A stretch of DNA of 38,808 bases from Veillonellaceae bacterium (GTDB lineage: Bacteria > Bacillota > Negativicutes > JAAYSF01): assembly GCA_012523975.1 (NCBI GenBank), contig JAAYSF010000044.1:1-38808 (forward strand), given 5' to 3'. Shown in pieces: positions 31,563 to 38,808 of this stretch (the stretch's first letter is position 1; every line of letters begins with the position of its first letter). The translations under genes were made by a program, and so were the position numbers. Below the pieces are notes generated by a model. The model had not been told where the DNA came from. It saw only the letters and a list, made by a program, of their open reading frames with translations, and searched no databases.

Positions 31563-32100
31563 AAAACTTTGGATTATCGCCTGTGCCATTATTTTAGTGA
31601 TTGGCAGCGTGTACTATTTCAGTGCAGACAATGATGATCAGCAGCAGACAGCGCAAGACGCTGGCGATACTAAACCGGTTTTTATCGGTAACGAAATTAT
31701 TGAGGAAGAGAATGGCAAACGCTTATGGGAGCTTAAAGCCGAGCGGACTGAGATAGACCCGCAGACTAAAGCAGTAAAGATGCTTAACCTCAAGGGCACT
31801 TTTTATAAAGACGATGGGAGCAGCATCCAAATAATTGCGCCTGAGGCAAACATAGATCTTAATAGTAAGGATATTTTAATGGTTGGCAATGTAAAAGCCA
31901 TAACTAGCGATGGTGCCACCTTTACTGCTCGTGAAGCCCGGTGGGAAGGTAAGAAACGCTACTTCTACGGGACAGGCGGTGTTACCATGACGAGGGAAGA
32001 TACCGTTATAACAGGTGACAAAATTGAAAGTGATGCCAATATGGAAAAAGTAAAAGTTGAAGGCAATGCCCGGGTAGTAAAAGGAGGGGCTCCTAAGTGA
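31552..32100 (+). CDS. lptC: LptC, LPS transport periplasmic bridge component
   Basis: The 182-residue product has one N-terminal membrane helix (about 5-24) and a periplasmic LptC-type beta-jellyroll (about 40-180). It shows the family pattern ENGKRLWELKAERTEIDP, then IIAPEANIDLNSKDILMVGN and a final VEGNARVVKGG. LptC accepts LPS from the LptB-F/G complex and passes it to LptA. The start is TTG 31552, preceded by a weak site within the end of the lpxL copy 2. It overlaps the following lptA by four bases (GTGA). The order lptC-lptA-lptB is the classical one. Confidence 0.92.
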   Translation: MKNKKLWIIACAIILVIGSVYYFSADNDDQQQTAQDAGDTKPVFIGNEIIEEENGKRLWELKAERTEIDPQTKAVKMLNLKGTFYKDDGSSIQIIAPEANIDLNSKDILMVGNVKAITSDGATFTAREARWEGKKRYFYGTGGVTMTREDTVITGDKIESDANMEKVKVEGNARVVKGGAPK

Positions 32101-32813
32101 AAAAGAAAATCAGCGCAGCCTTAATCGCTGCTTTAGTCACTTTTGGCGCAGCAGCCAGTTTGCAGGCCGAACAAAATAAGCCGGTTGAACTGTCAGCTCA
32201 AACCATCGAATACAATTCATCAACCGGTGTTATGATTGCCCAAGGCGGTGTAAGAATGATCCAAGATAATGCTGTCCTTACCGGTACCAGCGCCGAATAT
32301 AATACAAAGACCAGAGAAGCCTATGTCACAGGCGGAGTTAAAGTTGTCAAAGAAGATGCTACCCTAACCTCGGCCGAAGTCCGCTCCTATGACAATAACC
32401 ATCTTGTTGCTACAGGCAATGCTGTATTGGTCAAGGGGCAGAATACTCTTACCGGACCTAAAATTGACTATTATGCCGATAAACAATATGCTGTCATTCC
32501 CGGCGGCGCTCGTCTTACCATGCCCGACGGCTTTATGACAGCGGATAAGATTGAAGCGTTTATTCAGGAAGATAAAGCTGTCGGCACCGGCAATGTGCAT
32601 ATCGTCAGCGATGTGCGCAAACTTGACGCTGTAGCCGATAATGTAACCTATTATGGCACCAAAGGCGGCGGACAGGGTAAAGCCATCCTGACCGGCAATG
32701 CCCGGGCAGTCCAAGAGGGCAACATCCTGACTGGTGAAACCCTCACCATCCGCTTAAATGACAAAGCTATGGATGCCACCGGCCGCACCAAACTAGTAGT
32801 CCAGCCGCAGTAA
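32097..32813 (+). CDS. lptA: LptA/OstA-like LPS transport protein
   Basis: The 238-residue product has a signal peptide cleaved near LQA (residue 23). Repeating beta strands of the OstA/LptA domain follow: VELSAQTIEYNSSTGVMIAQ, GGVRMIQDNAVLTG, GNAVLVKGQNTLTGPKIDYY and GNARAVQEGNILTGETL. LptA subunits form the periplasmic slide for LPS between LptC and LptD. It is about 50 residues longer than E. coli LptA and seems to hold extra strands. The start is GTG 32097, overlapping the lptC stop, after AAAGGAGGGGCTCCTAA. A repeat-filled gap follows before lptB. Confidence 0.93.
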   Translation: MKKKISAALIAALVTFGAAASLQAEQNKPVELSAQTIEYNSSTGVMIAQGGVRMIQDNAVLTGTSAEYNTKTREAYVTGGVKVVKEDATLTSAEVRSYDNNHLVATGNAVLVKGQNTLTGPKIDYYADKQYAVIPGGARLTMPDGFMTADKIEAFIQEDKAVGTGNVHIVSDVRKLDAVADNVTYYGTKGGGQGKAILTGNARAVQEGNILTGETLTIRLNDKAMDATGRTKLVVQPQ

Positions 32814-32817
32814 AACC

Positions 32818-32915
32818 GAGATCGCCACGAGCTATTATTTGCCCTCGCGATGACAGTCTAGAATGGCAACAGCCAACTCAATGTCATTGCGAGCTAAGCT
32901 AAGCGCGGCAATCTC
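32818..32915 (+). repeat. Family A repeat pair next to the lptB binding site
   Basis: The left arm GAGATCGCCACG...GCGATGACA spans 32818-32855 and the right arm TGTCATTGCGAG...GGCAATCTC spans 32882-32915. The right arm ends three bases before the lptB ribosome-binding site AAAGGAG, so folding of this hairpin could affect lptB translation. Confidence 0.85.
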
Positions 32916-32931
32916 TAAAGGAGTATTCCCA

Positions 32932-33651
32932 ATGTACATTGAAACAAATAACCTTATAAAAACCTATAAAGGCCGCAATGTTGTCAACGGCGTAAGCCTG
33001 CGGGTAGACAAGGGACAAGTCGTGGGACTCCTCGGGCCGAACGGTGCCGGAAAGACTACAACCTTCTATATGATTGTCGGTCTGGAACGTCCCAATAATG
33101 GCAATATCATTGTCAACGGCGAAGATGTCACCTCGATGCCGATGTACAAGCGTTCGCGCTATGGTATCGGCTACCTCCCGCAGGAAGCATCAGTCTTTCG
33201 TAAGCTGACCGTTGAGGATAATTTAATGGCTATTTTGGAGACAACTAATCTCTCAGCGGCTGAACGTAAAGATAAGGCCGAAAGCCTTATTCACGAGTTT
33301 AATGTCGGTCATGTGCGCAAACGGAAAGGTTCTGAGCTTTCCGGCGGTGAACGCCGCCGGGTAGAAATCGCCCGCTGCTTGGCAACCGACCCTAACTTTA
33401 TTCTGCTCGACGAACCCTTCGCCGGCGTTGACCCGATCGCAGTAGCAGATATCCAAGACATTATCGGCTACCTTCGCCAACGTGGCATTGGCATTTTGAT
33501 AACCGACCATAATGTCCGGGAAACACTTAGCATCGTAGACCGGGCGTATATCCTAAACTCAGGCGAAATTCTAATCGATGGCGACAGCGAAACTATCGCC
33601 ACTAGTGAAATTGCTCGTAAGTTCTACCTCGGCGAGAACTTTAGCTTATAA
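32932..33651 (+). CDS. lptB: LptB, LPS export ABC ATPase
   Basis: The 239-residue ATPase drives LPS extraction from the inner membrane by the LptB2FG complex. It shows Walker [10 protein letters not shown], signature [16 protein letters not shown] and Walker [17 protein letters not shown], with the LptB-typical [20 protein letters not shown] and the switch [10 protein letters not shown]. The start is ATG 32932, after AAAGGAGTATTCCC; the open frame from 32863 runs through the repeat and is rejected. The permease gene follows 35 bp later. Confidence 0.96.
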   Translation: MYIETNNLIKTYKGRNVVNGVSLRVDKGQVVGLLGPNGAGKTTTFYMIVGLERPNNGNIIVNGEDVTSMPMYKRSRYGIGYLPQEASVFRKLTVEDNLMAILETTNLSAAERKDKAESLIHEFNVGHVRKRKGSELSGGERRRVEIARCLATDPNFILLDEPFAGVDPIAVADIQDIIGYLRQRGIGILITDHNVRETLSIVDRAYILNSGEILIDGDSETIATSEIARKFYLGENFSL

Positions 33652-33686
33652 TCCCCCTCGACTTAACCTACTATGAGGAGAAATAT

Positions 33687-34775
33687 ATGCGCATACTTGA
33701 TAAATATATAACCAAAGAACTACTCGGTCCATTCATATTCGGCATATGCGCCTTTTCAAGCATATTTATCGGGACAAGCACACTGTTTAAAATTGCGCAG
33801 TATGTCACAAAGTACGGCACACCGCTTATTACAGTAGTCAAGCTGTTTGTATACAGCTTGCCCGGAATTGTTGTTCTGACATTCCCAATGTCAATGCTGC
33901 TGGCATCGCTCATGGCATTTGGCCGCTTATCAGGCTCAAGCGAAATAACAGCAATGAAGTCTGGCGGATTAAGTTTTTACCGGTTAGCAGCTCCGGTGTT
34001 TGTAGTCGCATTTTTTGTCAGCATTTTTGCTGTCGGTTTTAACGAATATGTTGTACCACGGGCTAATGCAGCCTATAACTATATCGTTAAGTATGAAATT
34101 GAAAAAAACACTGCTCCTAAATCACAAGAGCATATTGTTATAAAAGATGTCAGAGGCAATCTGTTAGAACGTCTTACTTATGCAAGAAAGTACGACGAGA
34201 AAACAGGGGCAATGTACGCGGTAACCATGCAGGAGTTTGAAAAAGGCAATCTTGTTCGCGTGGAAAATGCCGAGAAGGCGGTTTGGAAAAGCGACCGCTG
34301 GATTATGTACAACGGCATTATTCACGACTTATCGGTCGAAGGCCAGCTTGAACGGACAATGCGGTTTGAGCAGCAGATAATGCCGCTCAACAAGACTCCT
34401 AAAACCATTTCCCATGAACAGAAAAAACCTGAAGAAATGAGCATCAAGGAATTACGGCAGCAGATAAACATTCTGCAAAAAGAGTATGTGAACATCAGCA
34501 AGCTGGAAGTAGAACTTTATCAGCGGTTTACTATTCCTCTGGCAAGCTTTGTTTTCGCTCTGATCGGGACACCACTTGGCCTTCAGCCGCATCGATCAAG
34601 CTCTTCAATCGGGCTTGGTATTAGTATAATTGTTATCTTTATCTACTATACCATCATGACAGTAAGTTCAGCCCTCGGCCAAGGCGGAGCGATCCCAGCC
34701 CTGCTAGCTGCCTGGCTGCCAAATATCCTCGGAATCATCGCCGGATTCTTCCTGGTAAGAAAGGCATCCCAGTAA
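33687..34775 (+). CDS. LptF/LptG family LPS export permease
   Basis: The 362-residue product belongs to the YjgP/YjgQ family. It has membrane helices near the N-terminus (about 15-35, 55-85 and 100-122), a periplasmic beta-jellyroll (about 140-255), and three helices near the C-terminus (about 272-360). The segment PLASFVFALIGTPLGLQP is typical of the coupling part. Proteobacteria have two such proteins, LptF and LptG. Only one gene lies here, so either the second is elsewhere or one protein works as a homodimer. The ATG at 33687 follows TATGAGGAGAAATAT. A gene symbol is not given because F and G cannot be told apart. Confidence 0.9.
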   Translation: MRILDKYITKELLGPFIFGICAFSSIFIGTSTLFKIAQYVTKYGTPLITVVKLFVYSLPGIVVLTFPMSMLLASLMAFGRLSGSSEITAMKSGGLSFYRLAAPVFVVAFFVSIFAVGFNEYVVPRANAAYNYIVKYEIEKNTAPKSQEHIVIKDVRGNLLERLTYARKYDEKTGAMYAVTMQEFEKGNLVRVENAEKAVWKSDRWIMYNGIIHDLSVEGQLERTMRFEQQIMPLNKTPKTISHEQKKPEEMSIKELRQQINILQKEYVNISKLEVELYQRFTIPLASFVFALIGTPLGLQPHRSSSSIGLGISIIVIFIYYTIMTVSSALGQGGAIPALLAAWLPNILGIIAGFFLVRKASQ

Positions 34776-34814
34776 CTTTCCACTTTCCGACTTAAATAGA
34801 GAGGAGGAACGCAT

Positions 34815-36047
34815 ATGTACGGCATCATCCTAATAGCCGTCATAGCCTTAATGGGTGGGGCTATTGCCTATATCGGCGACAAGCTGGGTACCAAAGTCGG
34901 CAAGAAGAAACTTTCGATTTTCGGCTTGCGCCCTAAGCATACGTCGATAGTTGTCACAATAATCACCGGCATCCTTATCGCCGCCTGTACGCTCGGCATC
35001 CTAAATCTAGTATCACGCGACGTACGTACAGCATTATTTGGCATGGATGAATTAAAGGCCAAACTAGTTTCCCTCTCGCAAGAAGTAACCGCTAAAAACA
35101 CCGAACTTGAAACCAGTCGCAAAGAGTTGGAAGAAAAGACTAAAGAATACTCAGCCTTAAATGAAAAGGTTCAGGCAACTGTAACCAAGCTAAGCGCAAT
35201 CTCCCGCGAATTAGCAGTAGTCACAGCAGAACGCGACAAAACGGTTGCTGCCCTTGCTGCGGCTCGCGGTGATCTTGATGAAGCAGAACAGGAGATTACG
35301 GCGCTTCAAGCTACCAAAACTCAGCTTGATTCCCGCATAAATCAGCTTAATGAAGCTAAAACTTCACTAGAAGAAGATGTAGACCAACTTAATAAACTAA
35401 CTGAAAACCTTAAACAAGGACTGCAGTTTGTCCGCGAAGGCGCTGTTGTATTCAGAGCCGGCGAAGTCTTATATACTGATACGCTGCATTCCGGCAGCAA
35501 TACGGCTGAGATACAGAAAGCGTTTACAGGGATTGTTTATAACGCAAATCAGATTATTATTCACAAACTTGGGATAGAAAACAAAGACCTCGAAGTCTTA
35601 TGGATAGCCAAGTCTGATTTTGACCAAGCCATGGACATTATCAAGGCCAACCCGGGCACGGATATTATTGTCCGGATATCGTCCGCTAGCAATACCGTAT
35701 ACGGTGAGCCGGTCATGGGCCAGATTCAGCTATTCCCTAATAATCTAATTTATGCAAAAGATTCAATAGTCTATTCCGAAGTCGTTGACGTAGGACGGGA
35801 AACACATCAGGCGGAAGAAGCTATATTGGCCTTCCTGCAAAAAGTTAATGTAGCTGCCGTCAAGCAGGGAATCCTGCCAGACCCAATCCAAGGCACAGTC
35901 GGCAGTATGAGCGGCGCACAGCTTTATGGAACCATCAATAAAGCCACTCGCTACGGCGGTAAAGTAGAACTAACCGCCACCGCCAGAACCGACGTCCATA
36001 CAGTAGGACCTTTAAACATAGAAATTAACGTTGAAAAAGTGAGATAG
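34815..36047 (+). CDS. DUF3084-type membrane protein with coiled coil
   Basis: The 410-residue product has two N-terminal membrane helices (about 3-22 and 46-66) joined by the short basic segment KVGKKKLSIFGLRPKHTSI, which is characteristic of DUF3084 proteins. A long coiled coil follows (about 75-205) and then a globular alpha/beta domain (about 210-410). Function is not established for the family. The ATG at 34815 follows AGAGAGGAGGAACGCAT. It is the last gene before the large regulatory gap and ompM, and is probably cotranscribed with the permease 39 bp upstream. A role in envelope spacing or LPS export is only a guess from position and from the coiled coil. Confidence 0.8.
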   Translation: MYGIILIAVIALMGGAIAYIGDKLGTKVGKKKLSIFGLRPKHTSIVVTIITGILIAACTLGILNLVSRDVRTALFGMDELKAKLVSLSQEVTAKNTELETSRKELEEKTKEYSALNEKVQATVTKLSAISRELAVVTAERDKTVAALAAARGDLDEAEQEITALQATKTQLDSRINQLNEAKTSLEEDVDQLNKLTENLKQGLQFVREGAVVFRAGEVLYTDTLHSGSNTAEIQKAFTGIVYNANQIIIHKLGIENKDLEVLWIAKSDFDQAMDIIKANPGTDIIVRISSASNTVYGEPVMGQIQLFPNNLIYAKDSIVYSEVVDVGRETHQAEEAILAFLQKVNVAAVKQGILPDPIQGTVGSMSGAQLYGTINKATRYGGKVELTATARTDVHTVGPLNIEINVEKVR

Positions 36048-36117
36048 ATATAAGACGTAAATAAGAAGTGGAAAGCGTGGTTCGGTATTGTGCCGCATCA
36101 TTGCCTTCCACTTTTTA

Positions 36118-36229
36118 AATCCCCTCTTGAGAGGGGGGGCCACCGTCGCCTACGAAACGTTAATGTTGCCGAAAGACGTACTAATATAACTGGACGTACT
36201 AAAGCAGCATTGTTAGGGTGGGGTGTGAC
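36118..36229 (+). repeat. Family B repeat split by about 70 bp
   Basis: AATCCCCTCTTGAGAGGGGG starts at 36118 and the closing part GGGTGGGGTGTGACT ends at 36229. Extra sequence lies between, including the direct repeat GACGTACTAA at 36175-36184 and 36193-36202. It begins the 826-bp gene-free stretch before ompM. Confidence 0.6.
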
Positions 36230-36311
36230 TCTATTATTTACATAATTTTTTTTGATAACAAGAAGGAATCCCGCAACATTCACCGAATACATATTAACGT
36301 TAAAAATGGAT

Positions 36312-36610
36312 TTATGTTAATCCATAATTTTTTTGATAGATTACGACTGACTAGTCGCCCCAAAAACAAGTGTGAAGAACTTTAAAAAATTTAAAGTCAA
36401 AAAGAAGGAGTTTGTCGTAAAATGTCGAAATAAGTATTATAAGATTATGTTAATCATATATTTTTTTAAAGAAACCTGACTGGATAGTCGACCTAGACGA
36501 ATTGCAATATAATCCGCGATATTAGACGCAACACATTCAGTAGACTTTAAAATTATGTAAATGATGATTAACTAATCTATACTTTTTGACACTACATGAC
36601 CGATTAGTCA
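36312..36610 (+). promoter_or_regulatory. Repeated regulatory modules before ompM
   Basis: Three palindromes of the form GAC(T/C)-N4-AGTC occur at 36345-36356, 36478-36489 and 36598-36609. The first two are each preceded, at exactly the same offset of 33 bases, by TTATGTTAAT (36312 and 36445). A related TTATGTAAAT lies at 36553. The modules are 120-133 bp apart in very AT-rich DNA with runs of T. A -10-like TATAAT at 36508-36513 lies just after the second palindrome. This looks like a duplicated promoter or operator array for the highly expressed porin gene. Confidence 0.6.
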
Positions 36611-36699
36611 AATCACCGACACGTTAAAAGACTTACCAATAATTACATCACACATCACAGCAGGATACAAGGAAGTAGTGTCGAATTATGTAAACAAGA

Positions 36700-36860
36700 A
36701 ACCTGCAAAAAGCGGCAGGTTGGCATAAAGCAGAAACTGAGCTGGACTGGGTATGATACATGAGGAAACGTGGATACTCATCGAAATCATTCCCCCTCTG
36801 GTGAAGCGAAGCCGAAATGCTTTGGTGGCAACACCCGCAAAACAATTATTATAAATTCAA
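36700..36860 (+). other. Possible structured 5' leader of ompM
   Basis: Several hairpins can be drawn. AACCTGC at 36700 pairs with GCAGGTT at 36715. A two-part stem pairs ATGAT (36753) with ATCAT (36786) around ATGAG (36760) and CTCAT (36777). I do not recognise a known riboswitch or RNA family. Long stable leaders are common on abundant OM protein mRNAs, so this may govern stability. Confidence 0.4.
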
Positions 36861-36873
36861 GGGGGATTTCCAA

Positions 36874-38025
36874 GTGAAAAAAAGACTTCTTAAAGCAGCT
36901 GTAGCAACTGCATTAACAGTAGCATTTGCAGTACCTGCATTTGCTAACCCATTCTCTGATGTTCCTGCAAAACACTGGGCATATGATTCCGTAAACAAAC
37001 TTGCTCAAGCTGGTATCGTTGACGGTTACAATGATGGCACTTTCAAAGGCGACAAAACAATGACCCGTTACGAAATGGCTCAAATCGTAGCTAAAGCTAT
37101 GAACAAAGACCTGAATCCTGAACAAAAAGCAACTGTTGACCAACTTGCTCAAGAATTCAGCACTGAACTTAACAACCTCGGCGTAAAAGTTGAAGGTCTG
37201 CAAAAACAAGTTGACGACATGGTTAAAATCTCCGGCGACGCTCGTGTACGTTACGCTGGTACCGAAGATGCTGCTGGCAGCAAACACGACAACACTGATT
37301 TCCGTGCCCGTGTATCCTTCGACGGCAAAATCAGCGACAACCTGAAATTCAATGCTCGTCTCAACAGCGGTAACATCAACTATGATGGCAATACCAACGG
37401 CAGCTTTAAATTAGATACTGCTAACGTAACTGTAGACGCTCTTGGTCTTACTAACACCATTGGTCGTCAAGACGTTCTGCTTGGTGGCGGCTACCTGTAT
37501 GACACTCAAATGAATGCCATTGCCGCTAAAACTGGCAACCTGAAACTTGTAGCCGGTAATACTGTAGATGGCGAAGACGGCAAGCATCGTGTATATGCAG
37601 CTGAATATGGCTTCAACGCTCTGGGTGCTGACTTTGGTGCCAGCTACTACAAAGACGACTCCAATGATCAAGAAATCTATGGTTTGACTAGTGCTTTCAA
37701 ACTTGCTGACAACGTAACAGCTACTGCTTCATACTTCGACAACGACGATGCTAACGCTGATGCAACTGCATTCGGTGTGAAGTTTAACAAAGCTGGTCTG
37801 TCTGTAACTCATAGAGATGTAGAAGCTGCTGCTTTCACTGGTTTCGGCAGCCTGAGCAACGATATGAATGCTAGCGACTTAAACGAAGGTTTCAAAGGTA
37901 TGGAATATCAATTAGACAAAAACCTTGACAAGAACACTGTTCTGACTGTTAAATACCAAGACTTCGAAACTAAAGCCGGCGCTGACCTGAAACGCACTAG
38001 CGCAGCTGTAAACGTTAAATTCTAA
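36874..38025 (+). CDS. ompM: OmpM-type outer-membrane porin with SLH domain
   Basis: The 383-residue protein has a signal peptide cleaved after AFA (residue 24). One SLH domain follows (about 25-75: NPFSDVPAKHWAYDSVNKLA, then GYNDGTFKGDKTMTRYEMAQ). A coiled coil comes next (about 82-118), then a beta-barrel (about 119-383) ending in NVKF. In Selenomonas and Veillonella such proteins bind polyamine-decorated peptidoglycan through the SLH domain and so tether the OM to the wall. The start is GTG 36874, after CAAGGGGGATTTCCAA; a longer reading from 36817 is not supported. Codon use is strongly biased and unlike its neighbours (nearly all AAA lysine, many AAC, CTG and GCT), as in very highly expressed genes. 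A clean terminator follows. Confidence 0.94.
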   Translation: MKKRLLKAAVATALTVAFAVPAFANPFSDVPAKHWAYDSVNKLAQAGIVDGYNDGTFKGDKTMTRYEMAQIVAKAMNKDLNPEQKATVDQLAQEFSTELNNLGVKVEGLQKQVDDMVKISGDARVRYAGTEDAAGSKHDNTDFRARVSFDGKISDNLKFNARLNSGNINYDGNTNGSFKLDTANVTVDALGLTNTIGRQDVLLGGGYLYDTQMNAIAAKTGNLKLVAGNTVDGEDGKHRVYAAEYGFNALGADFGASYYKDDSNDQEIYGLTSAFKLADNVTATASYFDNDDANADATAFGVKFNKAGLSVTHRDVEAAAFTGFGSLSNDMNASDLNEGFKGMEYQLDKNLDKNTVLTVKYQDFETKAGADLKRTSAAVNVKF

Positions 38026-38040
38026 TAAGCTTCAAACCAA

Positions 38041-38064
38041 GGCGCCCAATCCGGGCGCCTTTTT
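38041..38064 (+). terminator. Strong rho-independent terminator after ompM
   Basis: GGCGCCC at 38041-38047 pairs with GGGCGCC at 38053-38059 around AATCC, followed by five T residues. It is a classical intrinsic terminator, suited to a monocistronic ompM transcript. Confidence 0.9.
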
Positions 38065-38068
38065 CGTA

Positions 38069-38145
38069 TGTCATTGCGAGCGCAGCGCGGCAATCTCGGT
38101 TTTAAATCCCCTCTTGAGAGGGGTGCCCGCAGGGCGGGGTGTGTA
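38069..38145 (+). repeat. Family A right arm plus family B repeat
   Basis: TGTCATTGCGAGCGCAGCGC to CAATCTC spans 38069-38097. Family B follows, from AATCCCCTCTTGAGAGGGGT at 38105 to GGGGTGTGTATT near 38145. It directly follows the ompM terminator. Confidence 0.85.
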
Positions 38146-38234
38146 TTTTCTGATGCACCTCGTCTATTTTTTTATTTTCTGCAGGAATATAATCCCTCTC
38201 ATGGAATATACTATTCAGGAACGGAGGTTGTCCC

Positions 38235-38663
38235 ATGGAAGACCTAGTAATCTCTGTCGACCCCGGCCGCGAGAAGTGCGGAATAGCCGTAGTCCATAAG
38301 ACAAAAGGGGTACTACATAAAAAAGTGATCGGAACTATAAAACTTGCTGAAACAATAGCCAAGCTAGCTATTGAGTATAATGTCGCTATTGTTCTTCTAG
38401 GTAACCGTACAACCAGCCGTGAAAGCAAAAATATTCTAGAAAATATAAAGATAAAAAATAGGCCGCTGATTATAAAACTAGTGGACGAGCACCGCTCAAC
38501 CGATGCCGCTCGCCAGCGCTACTGGCAGGAAAACCCGCCGCGCGGCTTAAAGCGTTTAATCCCGGTAACCATGCAAGTCCCGCCGGTTCCCGTCGACGAC
38601 TATGTAGCCGTAATCCTTGCCGAGCGCTATTTTAAATCCCCTCTTGAGAGGGGTGTCACATAG
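38235..38663 (+). CDS. YqgF/RuvX-like RNase H-fold protein
   Basis: The 142-residue product has the RNase H-like fold of the YqgF family, whose members process pre-16S rRNA or resemble Holliday junction resolvases. The acidic residues are seen in SVDPGREKCGIAVV (D9), KLVDEHRSTDAARQRYW (E) and PVDDYVAVILAE (D). It is a divergent member rather than the standard yqgF, so the exact role is uncertain. The ATG at 38235 follows GAACGGAGGTTGTCCC. The last nine or so codons (KSPLERGVT) and the stop are supplied by a family B repeat that begins at 38634, so the natural C-terminus has been replaced or extended. Confidence 0.8.
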   Translation: MEDLVISVDPGREKCGIAVVHKTKGVLHKKVIGTIKLAETIAKLAIEYNVAIVLLGNRTTSRESKNILENIKIKNRPLIIKLVDEHRSTDAARQRYWQENPPRGLKRLIPVTMQVPPVPVDDYVAVILAERYFKSPLERGVT

Positions 38664-38808
38664 TGACGGGGTGTGTAAGTTTCTGAGATCGCCACGTCGC
38701 AAACGCTCCTCGCGATGACATACTAGAAAGCCGACAGCTAACTAATTGTCATTGCGAGCGCAGCGCGGCAATCTCACGTACCTAATCCCCTCTCGAGAGG
38801 GGTGGCGC
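38634..38808 (+). repeat. Repeat cluster B-A-A-B at window end
   Basis: Family B runs from AAATCCCCTCTTGAGAGGGG at 38634, inside the end of the preceding gene. A family A left arm GAGATCGCCACG...GCGATGACA follows at about 38684-38720, then a right arm TGTCATTGCGAG...GGCAATCTC at about 38747-38775. A second family B start AATCCCCTCTCGAGAGGGGT at about 38784 runs off the window. The order shows that the A hairpin and B can be joined on either side. Confidence 0.85.

Noticed and set aside
36586-36591. Perfect -35 box TTGACA before ompM
   Set aside because: No acceptable -10 box lies 16-18 bases downstream, so it is not called as a promoter by itself.
36700-36860. Known riboswitch (cobalamin, c-di-GMP or Moco type) in the ompM leader
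   Set aside because: The conserved core sequences of those families were not found.
16943-38808. CRISPR array
   Set aside because: The repeats are scattered singly between genes, are imperfect and have no regular unique spacers, so they are dispersed intergenic elements.

Overview
The window reads as a chromosomal outer-membrane (OM) biogenesis island from a diderm Firmicute of the class Negativicutes, most likely a Sporomusa/Pelosinus-like member. The evidence is the combination of Firmicutes-style ribosome-binding sites, a complete Kdo2-lipid A pathway, BamA and TamB homologues, three OmpH/Skp-type genes, and an OmpM-type porin with an N-terminal SLH domain. SLH-porins of this kind tether the OM to peptidoglycan in Selenomonas and Veillonella. 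The genus is an inference from gene content. All 31 genes called are on the + strand.

Layout. (1) 1-9.9 kb, protein export and OM assembly: tamB, a small sigma-70 family factor, an unrecognised single-pass membrane protein, bamA with only three POTRA domains, an unrecognised OM-like protein with a possible AUA start, and ompH. (2) 10-14.3 kb: two OmpH-like lipoproteins, lpxD, a short YjbH-like protein and a first LpxL-type acyltransferase. (3) 14.4-17.9 kb: an unrecognised 787-residue membrane protein whose extreme C-terminus carries an ABC-importer EAA-like motif, followed by a polar-amino-acid-type ABC ATPase. This pair is the best candidate for an undescribed envelope system. (4) 18-34.8 kb, lipid A, Kdo and LPS export: lpxC-fabZ-lpxA-lpxI-lpxB-msbA-waaA-lpxK-kdsB-kdsA-kdsD-kdsC-lpxL(2)-lptC-lptA-lptB-lptF/G. 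(5) 34.8-38.7 kb: a DUF3084 protein, a long AT-rich regulatory region with repeated palindromes, ompM, and a YqgF-like RNase H-fold protein.

How the genes work together. LpxA/C/D/I/B/K, WaaA and two LpxL-type enzymes would build Kdo2-lipid A. FabZ serves the hydroxyacyl-ACP pool and KdsD/A/C/B make CMP-Kdo. MsbA flips the product and LptB-LptF/G-LptC-LptA carry it across the envelope; the OM translocon LptD/E is not in the window. BamA, TamB and the OmpH chaperones insert OM proteins, and OmpM anchors the finished membrane to the wall.

Intergenic DNA is dominated by two repeat families. Family A is a roughly 100-bp imperfect hairpin made of two inverted arms (GAGATCGCCACG...CGATGACA, then TGTCATTGCGAG...GGCAATCTC). 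Family B starts with the palindrome CCCCTCTTGAGAGGGG and ends GGGGTGTGTAATTC. They fill most gaps from 14 kb onward and often abut ribosome-binding sites. Promoter-like sequences are clearest before ompH (9318), the ABC-like pair (14470) and lpxC (17961). A palindrome GAC(T/C)-N4-AGTC occurs three times before ompM and once before lpxA, suggesting shared control. No tRNA, rRNA, CRISPR array, insertion sequence or prophage gene was seen.
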